From Rhyzopertha dominica (lineage: Eukaryota > Arthropoda > Insecta > Coleoptera > Bostrichidae): a stretch of 64,000 nucleotides of DNA. The DNA lies in contig QCXZ01000001.1 in NCBI GenBank assembly GCA_025024175.1, positions 1,488,001 through 1,552,000 on the forward strand. The letters run 5' to 3'. Each line of letters begins with the position of its first letter. Position 1 is the stretch's first letter. The translations under genes were made by a program, and so were the position numbers. The notes under the pieces were generated by a model. That model saw only the letters and a list, made by a program, of their open reading frames with translations. It did not search any database and was not told the DNA's origin. Shown here piece by piece: positions 12,851 to 24,691 of the stretch.

Positions 12851-13240
12851 GATTTCTGCAAGGAGTAGTGGGCTACATGAAGAATTGCTTAGAAATGGAA
12901 CTATACAAAAAAAACGTGTGTAAATTGGCACATAGCTTATGCCAAGCAAATAATATAAGAAATCCATTCAGGGTAGTCAAAGAAAGTGCTAGGTACAAAC
13001 GGTTTGCCTGATTTATTGAAAGATACCAGGAGTTATCACTTAGAATGCGTCAAGGTAATATCCTATGCGTACACTAAAGCATTCACCAGAAAAATCGTTG
13101 CATTTTTTTTATCTATATGAGGCAATTAAAAAAAGTCAATCACCACCCAGCTAGGATTTTCAATTGTGACGAAATTGGTTTCACCATTGTGCAACATAAA
13201 CACTCGAGAGTACCTCAACCTAAGCCAAATATTTGTAAGC
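12851..13240 (+). pseudogene. pogo/Tigger-like (DDE_1) transposase fragment
   Basis: Fragment of a CENP-B/pogo-type transposase. Across shifting frames one reads SGLHEELLRNGTIQKKRV, then KLAHSLCQANNIRNPFR, a region with ERYQELSLRMRQG (the CENP-B-type DNA-binding side), and finally NHHPARIFNCDEIGFTIVQH followed by KHSRVPQPK (13140-13225). The last segment matches the first catalytic aspartate motif of DDE_1 transposases (IFNCDE.G.T.VQ.KH). The remaining two catalytic residues are missing because similarity ends at about 13240. In-frame stops make it non-functional. Confidence 0.75.
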
Positions 13241-14279
13241 CATAGTTATAGGTTTTAGCGCAACAGACTCTTTTTAATTTTTCCGCGGAAGAATATGAAA
13301 TATGGTGCAGATGAATGGCGGTCCGCCTGGATCTAAGTTTAGGTGTCTGGTTGGATGTAACAAAAGATCTCCATTTTATTAACATTACAAAACATGCCGA
13401 ATAATAAACTTCTGGCGTTAAAAGAAACATAAATAATAATAAAAAAGTAAACATAAAAACAAATAAATGTAAAAGAGGATCCTGTAGATTTAGGCTGTAT
13501 AGAAAACTTAGAATGTTACCAGATGGCGATCGATAAATTGCAAGAATACTATGTAATTTAATTTTGAAATGTAAGTTTATAGTTGAAGCATTAGTTTCTA
13601 GTAATTTCTCCTTACTAATGGTATAATTTAAGTTAAACCATCACATCTATTCAAGACATATTTTTCTGTATGTATAACGATTATGCTGGACATGAATAAA
13701 GTCCTATCGAAATTTTATATACCGGAAACTCAAACTGCCCAAACACATCTAAAATAAATGTGTATAATGTGCAAACAAGATCAGAACCCGGTAGGTTACC
13801 ATTACGGGATCATTTCCGCAGAATCAATTAACAGAAAGCCAATACTGCAGTAATAAATAACGAAATTATCACAGCGTGCTTCTAAGCCAGACGAAGCGCC
13901 CCGGGGAAGACGCCACTCAAGGAAATCATTCGCGTACGTTCTGGAGACTCACACATGATTAGAGATTGATTGAAAAAGCACTGAAGCTTTTGCATAGCAT
14001 CGTGTGTCTTTGACAGTTCGATCTTCTTTTCACATTGTTCTGCATACACAATCAGTTCTACTCGATTACATCGGCTGAAAGTAGTACTTCGAAAAAATAA
14101 ATGATTGTAGTCTAATAGTACAGCGCGTTGAGTAAATATATTTGTTCTACCCCTTCAATCTTTGCTTAATAATCATTCTTATAAAACTTTAATCGAATAG
14201 TAAGCTGTCATTTAGCGTAGGGGACTGCATCTTCCCTCCGTTTAATGAGTGGTTTACTTGCGTATTTGAATTTCTTTCA
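13241..14279. other. Intergenic, no gene seen
   Basis: No recognisable coding region or repeat. A more GC-balanced short block lies at 13860-13950. Confidence 0.4.
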
Positions 14280-14437
14280 GAAAGGCTGTATTATTGCAAG
14301 GCCAGCTTCACTTTAAGGGAAATAGCCAGAAATCTCGAATTTACATCCTCAAAGGTAAGGCGAGTGGTATGGAAAAGACCATCTGAGGCAAACTACTATC
14401 AGGAACGAAGACGTTTTGGTCGGCTTGAAATGGCTTA
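14280..14437 (+). pseudogene. Transposase-type helix-turn-helix fragment
   Basis: A single short frame reads ERLYYCKASFTLREIARNLE, then FTSSKVRRVVWKR and RRRFGRLEMA before a stop. The pattern F.LREIA..L..S...VRRVV followed by an R-R-x-G-R motif is typical of the N-terminal DNA-binding domain of Tc1-like transposases. No catalytic domain follows. It may be a solo remnant or an exon of something else. Confidence 0.45.
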
Positions 14438-15170
14438 ATCAAGAATGAACTTGAGTTGCAGAGTTATATATCTCAGAGGTTTTCGCTAGTGTTCCACACG
14501 TTGCTATTCTGAACACAAAATTAATACAAATATATTCAAGACATGTTCCATTTTAAGTATTAGTTTTGAACTTCACTATAAGTATGTGCGAGACATCTTC
14601 TAACACAAAAAGCCTGATATCATATTATTTTTTCACAACAAAGCATTCGATTAAAAGCGACACACTATACGTTGTGGTATATATATTTCATTTCAATTAT
14701 GGGCAAAGTTCTTTAAATAGAGTCAAGAGGTAGATGGCGGCAGATACATTATAATTCATTCAGTTATTCTTGTTTGTAGCCAAACCTGATATCAGAACAC
14801 CTGTTCAAAACTAAATTAAGAATACTGATTTCATTTCTATTATGAAATATGCGCTGAGCTTACAGTACACTTCTTATGAAAGAAGAATTCATTTGAATGG
14901 CCAAATTTCTATTTTAATTATGAAGTTTATATTTTGGTGTTATTTTAAACTTGTAACTTTGTAACTCCAATTTGATGTAGTCTTGAAATGTGTTTCCCAA
15001 TTAATAAACTGACACTTCACTCATTTCAGTGTAATAAATAAATAGTAATGGCATTTAACTGTTACTTAAAATTTCTTCATTTAAAGTCTCTCACATGAAA
15101 GATTCTGTAATTTACCTTTGTTAATAATTTTCACATTCTCTTAAGAAAAATAATTTTCTCACAATGTAAA
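14438..15170. other. Intergenic, no gene seen
   Basis: AT-rich, no coding signal recognised. It lies downstream of the minus-strand CEP78-like gene. Confidence 0.4.
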
Positions 15171-15174
15171 TTAT

Positions 15175-15180
15175 TTTATT
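15175..15180 (-). terminator. Candidate poly(A) signal of the CEP78-like gene
   Basis: TTTATT on the plus strand, which is AATAAA on the minus strand, lies about 185 bases beyond the stop codon of the minus-strand gene. It is the nearest canonical hexamer noticed. Confidence 0.4.
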
Positions 15181-15363
15181 TAAATGTTTCCCTCACTTTT
15201 GTGTTTTGCAGAATTATGTAATAATGGAAAATACCTCAGCTCATTTAACATTTCTTTGTTTACATGTACCTACTGTATTAGCCATAAAAATAAGACAACC
15301 TTTTTGACATCGCAAGTTTTATCGACACCCCAAAACAATACATTATGACAACTACCAAGTAGA

Positions 15364-17241
15364 TCACCTAACAATGATGCCGTTCGTACTTTTACATTTC
15401 CAAGTAGAAGGCTTGGAAACGGTCCTTTTGGTGGTAGACGTCCGACCAGCAGAATCCAAGTTTGCTTCCAGGTTTCCATCATCCTCTTCCTCCATTTCCT
15501 CAATAAGCTTTTGCAAAGAAATACTACTAACCGATAGCTCATCCAATGTTTGCTCGTTAGTGGTGTCTAGATAAAGTGCTACCTTACTTTTAGACTTAAG
15601 ATTACACGCTAGCTCGTAAAATTCTTGGATATCAACGTCATCGCCCTCTTCGCACATCCCGTCCTTATACAGCAAGCCTTCGAATATGTCCTGTGCCTTC
15701 CCGGGCGGGTGCTTGAAACCGTTTAAGCCATTGGGTGCCATTGAAATGGACTTCGCATGCTCTGCGTCTTTACCCTCTTTTTCTTTTTTCCGAACAAAGC
15801 CGTTTTTCGCTTTAATTATTACTTGCGGCATCGGTTTCGGAGGTAGCAGAGCTTCATTCTTNATTTCATCTGCTTCTGTGCTCTTTTCAGGNTTTTGTTC
15901 TTTTGTCGCATTTAAGGTGGCTAGACTTGTAATGGTATCCAGCTTTTGGTGTAGTTCCTCATTTGCTTTTTCCATTTCCTGGCGTTTCGCTATCTCCCGC
16001 TTTAATTTATCGTTTAGCGCTACACATTCCTTTTTCGCTTGAGATATCGATATGTTATTGTAGCTCTTCTCGAATGGCCGCTTGTTCATGCTGATTGCGG
16101 TTTTCGTTCGTCTCAGACTCGGTTTTGAACACGACGGCAGTATTGGTTGGAAAGGAGCCGATTTGGATTGCTGCACACTCGTAGAATTACATGATTTGGC
16201 AGAGGTCATGCCCCTGCACTGGTCGTAACACAAAGAGGACGCTGTTAAACACCAATGAAACTCGGTGTTTTCTAGATTTTGTTTCCTGCTAAGTATTTCT
16301 AAAATCTTTTCCACGGTAGCGTCTGATAATCCCTCGTTATGCCGAAAATCTGCTATTTCTAACGATCGGCTGTAGTCAACTAAATCTAGAAGTCTGCCGG
16401 ATAGTTTTTCGGTTATACCACACTTCTGCATATCTAGCGCCTTAATCCAAAGATCATCGTCTAGCTCGTCTATGATGAAAACGAGTCCGTCATCTCCGAT
16501 GTTCGGATTGTTGTTTAAGGTGATCCGCTTCAGTCCTCTCATATTGCCCACCTCAGGTTCTTCATATCTCAACGAATTGTGCCAACTTTCGCAGTATCTG
16601 TTTATTTGCTGGTATTTAATAAGCTTTGCTATGTACTCGCCACTGATAGACGTTAAATCGCAACCAGACAAGTTCAGTACCTCTATATTAGGCATAAAAC
16701 GGAGCGCTAAACAAAGTTGTTGACAGCCAATGTCTCTTAGGGGACAGTGCTGCAGCGACAGTACCCTCAAAGTGTTGTTTTTTCGTAAATGAATTAAGAG
16801 AGTCTCGATATATTGTACGGTCACTGGCAGTCCGTCAAGCTCTAAGCTAGCGAGTACCTGAGATTTCTTCAGTACACTGCAGATGGATTTGATAAGCGCT
16901 CTCAAGATATATGCAGTATATAGGCATCCATATCTTCTCTTCATAGACCGTACTTTATCCTCTGTGTCGATTTCTGGCATGAACTTGCATGGAGCGCGAC
17001 TTCTGATGGCGATAACATGTAAACTCGTGTCTTTCCCCAACGCGTTTAAAACTGGAGTCCATTCCTCAGGCTTGATGCGGTCGCAGACGAAGTCCAAAAC
17101 GGTACTGTTTTTTGGTTTGGCAGGTTTGACTATTGAGAGCGGCGTGGTGTTTAGGCGCCTACAGACTTCACTATACCACACATAGAAGACGTTAACAGGC
17201 CTGGGCGTTTCTCGGACGGATGATTTTGAACTGGCTGGCAT
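15364..17241 (-). CDS. CEP78: Centrosomal protein of 78 kDa (CEP78) homologue, single exon
   Basis: Intact reading frame of about 625 codons. CEP78 is a centriole and ciliary-base protein that in vertebrates controls the EDD-DYRK2-VPRBP ubiquitin ligase, CP110 and cilium growth. Residues about 48-80 (VLDFVCDRIKPEEWTPVLNA) match the conserved N-terminus. Leucine-rich repeats span about 130-315 (LASLELDGLPV, LRVLSLQHCPLRDIGCQQL, IEVLNLSGCDLTSISGEYIA). The CEP78-typical insert IAKLIKYQQINRYCESWHNS followed by LRY is at about 204-225, then GLKRITLNNNPNIGDDG and ALDMQKCGIT. A coiled coil covers about 402-435. The C-terminus is acidic and low-complexity. I chose the ATG at 17241, which gives MPASSKSS, because the 34 upstream codons (from 17343) are hydrophobic and lack homology; the N-terminus could still start there. 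Ns at 15862 and 15892 leave two residues unknown. No intron is seen, whereas vertebrate CEP78 is multi-exon. Confidence 0.9.
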   Translation of the reverse strand: MPASSKSSVRETPRPVNVFYVWYSEVCRRLNTTPLSIVKPAKPKNSTVLDFVCDRIKPEEWTPVLNALGKDTSLHVIAIRSRAPCKFMPEIDTEDKVRSMKRRYGCLYTAYILRALIKSICSVLKKSQVLASLELDGLPVTVQYIETLLIHLRKNNTLRVLSLQHCPLRDIGCQQLCLALRFMPNIEVLNLSGCDLTSISGEYIAKLIKYQQINRYCESWHNSLRYEEPEVGNMRGLKRITLNNNPNIGDDGLVFIIDELDDDLWIKALDMQKCGITEKLSGRLLDLVDYSRSLEIADFRHNEGLSDATVEKILEILSRKQNLENTEFHWCLTASSLCYDQCRGMTSAKSCNSTSVQQSKSAPFQPILPSCSKPSLRRTKTAISMNKRPFEKSYNNISISQAKKECVALNDKLKREIAKRQEMEKANEELHQKLDTITSLATLNATKEQXPEKSTEADEXKNEALLPPKPMPQVIIKAKNGFVRKKEKEGKDAEHAKSISMAPNGLNGFKHPPGKAQDIFEGLLYKDGMCEEGDDVDIQEFYELACNLKSKSKVALYLDTTNEQTLDELSVSSISLQKLIEEMEEEDDGNLEANLDSAGRTSTTKRTVSKPSTWKCKSTNGIIVR

Positions 17242-17249
17242 TTCGTATC

Positions 17250-18137
17250 GATATAATTTTGTGGGTATAAAATATGCTGGGCGGAAAACAAAATAGATGT
17301 TTAAAAAAGCATGAATTGACGATTTTAAGATGACAAATTGCAAAACAAATGTCTAGTTTTGATAAATTTTGACGTTGCCATCAGTTGATCCACTATTCCT
17401 TGATCCCAGCTCCTAAAGATTTATTAAAATCGCATATTGGTTTTCGTATTAATCTAACGGGGTCCTAAGCTCAGTAGAGCTAGTAGTGGCTTTACGTCCT
17501 CTTTCTGTTATATCGTAAGTATGTGGATATTAAGGGTTACGTGTTACGTTAGCAGTATTGGGGGCCACGAGTCGGGATTACCAGTTTACGACTCTCTTCC
17601 CTTATAAATCTAAAAGATCATTACATTTTATGTTTTATATAGACGGCGGCGGTCCTGGGTGTTTGGGCAGTCACGTAAAAGAATTTGTTTGCCTCATAAA
17701 ATAATAAAATGTGTTTGAAAGTAANGATTTCTCCTTAATTGTTCGTGTTAATCTTAAGTAATCACTTCTTTGTTATTGATTAAAATACTGCTAATATTAA
17801 AGTCAACTGCAAACAGCAGGCTTTACAAAAAAACTGACCGGCATTGAATATATTGCTATCGGGTAAATCTACTATGCGTATAACTGTAAACCGTATTAGT
17901 TCGTATTTATTTGTCTACATCCTTGTGTTTTTATTATATTGTTTTGATATTTGTCGCATTTACTGTCCTCTACGCGGGACCTCATAAACGGTGGCAGATA
18001 CAGAGAAGACTATATTAAAGCAAAAGTTGTTTAATTTAATGCCCTATTTATATTTATGCTTGCCTCTCTTTTAATAAGCAATCAAGAAAGATAAAGGGGA
18101 TGGCACCACTGTCCAACTAAACATTAATACGGTGATC
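17250..18137. other. Upstream of the CEP78-like gene, non-coding
   Basis: Should include the minus-strand promoter. No TATA box could be assigned with confidence, and no other gene or repeat was recognised. Confidence 0.4.
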
Positions 18138-19240
18138 GTAATAATAATAATGCATTTATTACCCAACAGAAATTTCCATTTACAGGATAAAACAGAAAAT
18201 CAACATTTTTAGTAAATAAACAGCACACACTATAATATAATATACTACTGCTCAGTTACTACAAATGACAACAGCTTTTTCAGACTATCACAATGAATGT
18301 CACAAAACAAAAACAGGCGAGTTAACAAGCACATTGATTCTAGCAATTGAACAATAAAGAGTGCCACCTTCCTGGGAACCAAGCCTAGGTATTCTTATAT
18401 TAAATAATGCCAGCAAAGAAGGACAGTCCACATCGCCATGAAATACTTTAAATAAAAATGTTAAACTAGTTAGTATTCTTCTAGCTTGCAGATAACTAAC
18501 GTCAAACCTTTGCAANAAGACTTATATCCTCTGTGCGGATAATAATTGTCTACTCGATACGAGAAAAACTTAAGAAATCGTCTCCAAATTTTCTGTTTGG
18601 TTTATGTGTACTTGATAATGAGGATACCATATCAAACTGCAGTAATCCAACTTGGAACGAACAAAAGTAAAATATCAAGATTTCAGTACACTAGTATTAT
18701 TAAACGATGCTGAGTTGCGAATAATAAAACCTAGAGCTTTATAGGCAGCTTTTACCGTTGAGTCGATGTGACCAGTAAAAGATAATTTACAATCATTACG
18801 CACACCAAGATCTTTAACGCTGTAGCAGCGCATCAACTCGACTGCTTCAATTGTATAGTTAAATATTAAAGCTTGTCTTCTAAGGGTAAAAGTGAGAACC
18901 TTACAGTTGTCAGTATTAAGAGGCAATCTATTCACAGCACACCATCTAGCCACACGGTTAACTTGCCCTTGCAATTCTAAACAGTCATCCTCGCCGGATA
19001 CCAGATGACTAGATTCTAACAAAAGTGATAGATCATTTATAAACAATATAGACAGTAATGGTCCCAAGTTAGACCCCTGAGGAACCTTGGAGGTTGCTAA
19101 AAAGTTGTATGATTTAAAACCGTTATATGTAACATATAATTTACGTTCAGTGAGATATGATGTTACTATTTGAACGAGATAATCACTCAATCCAAGCTGC
19201 TCTAGTTTATTAAGTGGAACACAAACGGTCCACTCTCATC
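18138..19240 (-). mobile_element. LINE 3' portion with RT remnant and (TAA)n-type tail
   Basis: Minus-strand non-LTR retrotransposon. From 19190 downward it reads TSYLTERKLYVTYNGFKSYN, then VPQGSNLGPLLSILFINDL (RT motif B region, about 19090-19035). Where YADD is expected there is GEDD. WCAVNRLPLNTDNCKVLTF and VKDLGVRNDCKLSFTGHID (about 18810-18760) follow. The C-terminus (LQARRILTSLTFLFKVFHGD) is at 18300-18515. The element ends in CTGTTGGGTAATAAATGC and (ATT)n at about 18138-18175. The same 3' end recurs at 55010-55060. The RT is inactivated by frameshifts and the altered catalytic box. Jockey/I-like superfamily, clade uncertain. Confidence 0.85.
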
Positions 19241-19244
19241 ATAA

Positions 19245-21480
19245 TTAGCACCTGATTTAACTTAGTGTGGCCTTTGGGCAGTTTGATGAGAACTCTGCCA
19301 CCGGGAGCAAGAAAATACAAGTCCAGATATCGTTACCCTCGTGTACAAGACTTTAAAAAATGTTAAAGAATACGTTTCTTGTAGGTTAATTAATATTTTT
19401 GGATTTTCTTATTTAAAACAGTTCATTTGTTATTTTTTTATACTCAGTAATGTATAATTCAGTTTGAGGTTTTTAGGTTACAAATGTAATTTCAATTTTG
19501 CCGCATTTGAGAGCTTGTTTTCTCCTCCTTCATGGGCTACAACACGTATATGCACGATTAAATTTTAAATTGACTTATACGGACTTTTAAGGATCTCAAC
19601 AACTATGTAGTTCTATAGATATTATCACAATTTATAGTCGCTATTGGTTGGCGTATGAAATCCACTACGCACCTATCAAATTTGTTTATTCGGCATTGTG
19701 GTCAAAATATGTTAAATAAGATAGTAAACTAGCAAGTGTTAGAGTACCCCAAAGTGCAGATTTGAAAGTAATTGATGAAATGTAAACGCGAATTATGAGA
19801 AATCTTCACGTCGATGAGAGAGGGGCCATTAGCAAAGCATTTAATGCTATTTTGAATTCATATGCTCCTCGTAAGTTCTGGTTTTGAAATTTGCCTTTTT
19901 TGTATCTAAGGGGTACTTTTAAAAAGTGCCAATTGTGGAAGTGATATTTGTTGTCTTCTACTATGAAGTGATTCTATTCAGTAAAATATTTAAAAAAAGG
20001 AGTCGCAACATTTTAAATCTGCACAACTATAACGAAACAAAGTTTATACAGTTACAAAATAATAATGTAAAAAGGGCTTTCTAAAGTATGATACTTTATA
20101 ATAACAGTTAAATCTACTAAAAAGTAAAAAATAGGGACAGAACAGGGTTCATGGCGGACAATTTTGGTAAGGATGTTTCGGTTTTTAGATTTGCTTTAGC
20201 GTTGAGCGTTCACTTTTTTGGTATTGTTAAATTTTGTACTCTACCGCTATATCTTTACCAACCTCACTGTAACAAACCGAAAAATCTGAACACTGGTGAA
20301 TTGCAGCTTTCGCGTTACATTCGCATGAAAAATGCCGGTTTACTAGAACGCATTTATTAACTAACTATATCACACATATTTACACTTATTTTGGTGAAAG
20401 AAATGAGAGGTTGTTCTCAGCGGTGTGAAACGTTCTGTTGCTGGAACTGAACTCCTCTACTTACAATTTCTGACTACCTAACTTGTTACAAAATACATCC
20501 CCAAAACACAGATGTTGAGGCAGGGGAACAAAAGTACAGATAGGGTGTAATAAAAATACACGCCGGCACCTCAAAGAGCGCCTACAGATCAAGGGTACCG
20601 ACAATTTCTCTCGCACTTAGTCATAAAAATACTGCATCTGGGTAAAACCCATAAACGGCGTGCACACTCACCTAACACGACCCATGCTCTGAAATTGTTT
20701 TTTTACTTTATAGTGTAATCGTTAATGTTTGCGGTTTTTAAGAAGTTATTTATCAACTTTTTATTCTTATAAATGGCGTACTTCTTTACATGCCGATGCT
20801 AATAAAATAATAATAAAATTTGAGCCGAAGAATTGAGGTTTATTATCAAAATCTTATAAACTCTGCTGACTAGAGAATTTTTTCTCTAAATGTTTATACG
20901 ACAGAAGTCACATAAATAAATTTATAGATTGTATTTATAAGCAATCAACTATAACAACTATTTACTGAAAGTACTGACATGCATATAGTATACATAGATA
21001 GGAAGAATAGAAAATGCGTTTTTTACAGGAGCGTAGAGCGCAGCTAAAAGCAGATAGTATCAAGACTACTGATTTCCAAAGATTTGAAGTACATTGGAGG
21101 TAGGTTGTATGTTGTTTAAGCCAGTGGTTATCAACATGGGCCCAGGGGCATACAAAGTTTCACGGAAACGTCAGATGTAGATTTTGTAACTGGAGAGTCC
21201 AGTCCAGTCCAATACTTTGTGGTTGGATGGACGGATGGAATAGAAAATGATTTCAGTTTGTAAGCAAGAACGAACAATGCAGAAATAGAATTAGGCAATG
21301 CAGTTGTGCATAGCTATACCCTTATATAGGTATGTACGTGTACCATTTGTATGTGATGCTACAGTCTCATATGTACGAGTAATATTCCTACTTTTGTGTA
21401 AATGACCTCTTTTGTAAATTTGCACTAAGTGAACAAATTAAATGCTGGATATTTAATTTATACAAATGCATGGCAAAACA
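19245..21480. other. Intergenic, no gene seen
   Basis: A 69-codon frame at 20151-20360 (+) has no recognisable domain. A short transposase-like reading near 19780-19885 (DERGAISKAFNAILNSYAP) is too short to assign. Confidence 0.35.
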
Positions 21481-21482
21481 CT

Positions 21483-21695
21483 AAATATTCGATAAATGTA
21501 GTAGACGCTCGATAAATGTAATGAATATTCGATATAAAATTTTTACGCAGGTTAAAATAATAAATACTCGATAAATATCATAGACTCTTGGTAAATGCAA
21601 TGAATGCTTGGTATAAATTTTACATGCATGTTAAAATAATAAATATTAGATAAATATAATAGACGCTCGATGAATGTAACGAATGTGCAGTAACT
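21483..21695. repeat. Tandem repeat, 79-bp unit, about 2.7 copies
   Basis: Units start at 21483, 21562 and 21641, each opening with AAATA(T/C)T.(G)ATAAAT and closing with TTAAAATAAT. Each unit is itself built from shorter degenerate copies of CTCGATAAATGTAATGAAT. Copies have diverged by substitutions with hardly any length change. Confidence 0.85.
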
Positions 21696-21699
21696 GATT

Positions 21700-24690
21700 T
21701 TTATGTTTCCTGAATTATTAAAATATAACAAATCGCTAAATGTTAAATGGAGAATTGATGGTGATTAATATTCCTTTTGATTTTAGGGCTTAACAAAAGA
21801 TTACAAAGGTCATAAAACATTTTGTTTAAACTGGATTTATCGGCAATCATATAATCAAAATAATGCAAATGCGAAAGAGAATGAAAAATAAAATACAATG
21901 TAATAGTTGTCATCTTAAACAATATATTGAGCTTTTATGGGAGCTTGATTTAAAGAACATTTAGATCAATTCAGATTTGGGAGGTTTGATAAATCGGATG
22001 TCGAGTAACATGAAATACACAACTCACCCCATAATAATTATAAAGCCTATTTCAAGAAGTTTCTTAAATTCAGATTTAGGTCTGAGATTTTTTAACTAAG
22101 TAAGGAATTCACTTAAGCGTACAAATTCAAATAGTGTAAATAATAATATTTTAGTGACTTAACTCCACCTCCGCTGAAGATCTGTGAAGGAAAATATCCT
22201 CCAGTCAAATTCAAAGCCAAATCGTCAGCACTGCGACCCAAATTTTGTATAAATTTCATTAAAGTCCATGTCATTGGATCAAATTTTAAAAGCGTTTCAA
22301 AGATATAGCTGCATTCTAAAAGAATAAATGGTAAAAACTCTAAGAAAATGATGTCTTACATGGATACGTAGAGCACTATAGATTCGTATTCAGTTTAAAA
22401 TAACCAAGTTTGAAGTTATACAAGATTGGCCCGTTTTTATTAGTTAGGGCTGTCTCAGAAACATATTTGTGTTCAAAATTGCGCAGTTAAGTCGTTTTAT
22501 TCGTATCCAAACAGTCCATTCACTGCGAACGACCCTATTTTACTGTTACACCATATCTCCGAATGAAATTTAACGTTCGAGTTACCTTTTTTATCACATA
22601 TAGGTGAAATTATATAATTGGCATATTAGACAAATGATTTAGTTTACTAATAACCTTTTAGTAAGCAGAACAGGTAGGTACATTTAGTAAGTCACGGTTA
22701 AAAAAAATAACTATATTCATTTTCAGAATCGTCTGTTTAATTAATCAAAAACGTACTGTCATAAGCATCCAAATGAAATTAATTTATCATTTTTCTGAAA
22801 ACCCTACTTTCAAACCAGAGTGCGCGTCATTTTCCAATGCGAAAACACGCCGCTTACTTCAATACATTTGTGTGCTTTAATTACTCACATTTTTAGCATT
22901 TGTTTCTTTCCAATCGCTTGGCGTTTTCTCCATCACCTACCCACTATAGTCATAGTTCACTACGCACACCAATCACTCCCGAAATCATCTTTTAACCACT
23001 TCCAGAAACCAAAATTAGGGAGCTACACCGCGCACGTTAAGAGCTCCTCAATACAACTAATACGTGATAATGCGTTCATCGTGTGTGCCGTTTGACGAAA
23101 AAAAAACGGTATTAGAAAAAGTAGTGTATTCAGACGTTTTTTGCCGGTTGTTGTTCGAAGCGCTGCGGGGCTCGACCTTGGGAATACAACTAAAAATCAC
23201 AGCGGCGTATTTCGTTGTGAGTTTTTGATGCGCAGTGCTACAGGGGCGTTCAGAATTTTCTCATGCTGAAATAAAATATTCTCTAAGAATTTGTAGTTAT
23301 AAATTTTCTTTTAGTACGATTTAAGTTTAATTTCAAGCTGGACACTTAATTCCTATGTAAATAGCTGCATATATTTTAAAGCCCAGTGATTTTTAGAATG
23401 TCGCATTAAATGCTATTATTGAACAAAATACTGTAAATTTCTTCCATCAATCCGATCCATTCTACCTTATTATAAGGCACTGTCTATAATGGGTCGTATT
23501 CAATTTGTTTTACAGCTGACACTTTTTGAATGTATTTTATAATGGTCTGTGTAGAATGCCCCCATTTCTTCATAAATAATTTCTTAATAAAACGGCCTCT
23601 TCATCAACTTTTAAGCAGTAGCTGCACAACAATATATTTTCATTGATAATAAAGAAAGTGAAACAAATTAAATATTTAATTNGTTANACAAAAACTTTTT
23701 TGGTAACGTTTTACATAATTGGAAAACAAAATGCACTCGCAGCAAAGAACTTAAAATATGTGAAATAAAAATGGCATATGTGCAACATGCTTTAGGGACA
23801 TAATAACATGTTGCTTACCTATTGAACTAAAAGAGCTCTTTTAGATTTATATTTTTTCTAATGCATTGCTGTCAAATGCTAAACTTAATTCAATAGTGAA
23901 CGTAAATTATCGAGCAATTATATATTTTCATGGTGCATATTTGAGTACAATATTGACCAGAACTTAGCGTACAGATAGGATATCTTATATTGTGATTTTT
24001 ATCCTGCATTTTTTATTTTTTATCGAGCTTAGTATTTTCTTAATCTGCAAACTGCACTAAATTACCGGACGTTAATTACAACCCTTTACACTAATAATGT
24101 GTAAACCCGCTTAGAATGCAAAACTACAATGTAATATTGACAATATCTATATGTTATTTTTATTCTCTGATCTATATAAAATCAGATTTTTACTTAAAGG
24201 GATTATAGTGTAAAAATACCCTTACCAGTAAGGAAGTTTTATTCTAGAAACATATATTAGTATAATGTAACACTCGTATTTCTTTTATAGACATGTTCTG
24301 GTTTATTTTTACATTAAGTAATGGCACAAATACCTAAGAACATTGCAATCATACCATGTAAAAGGTAAAAATATGTTGTAAAGGGTAAAAACACAGTAAA
24401 AAGTAATAATAAATTACAAAAATTTTTCAAAGAGCGAAATGATTTTATCTGATCTTTTATTTTACATAGCCAATTATGTACGATACAGTTACAGTTTTAG
24501 TGTATAAGAGGCATTAAGATACATGTAAAGAATTGTGTAAATTTACCCCAATTTTTTTCAGTGTGGACGTCCGAGGCAAAATAAGCTTATCTATTTGTAT
24601 TCCATTGACGGTGTCAACACCATTGATAATGTCATAATAGAAATAATACAAACAACACACGTAATCATCACATTTGTAGTAAGTGCGCAA
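21700..24690. other. Long AT-rich non-coding stretch
   Basis: No gene or clear repeat. A slightly GC-richer patch lies at 22810-23240. Two Ns occur near 23683-23687. Confidence 0.4.
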
Positions 24691-24691
24691 G

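Noticed and set aside
15374..17185. Several plus-strand open frames across the CEP78-like gene
   Set aside because: They are antisense shadows of the minus-strand coding sequence and show no family signature.
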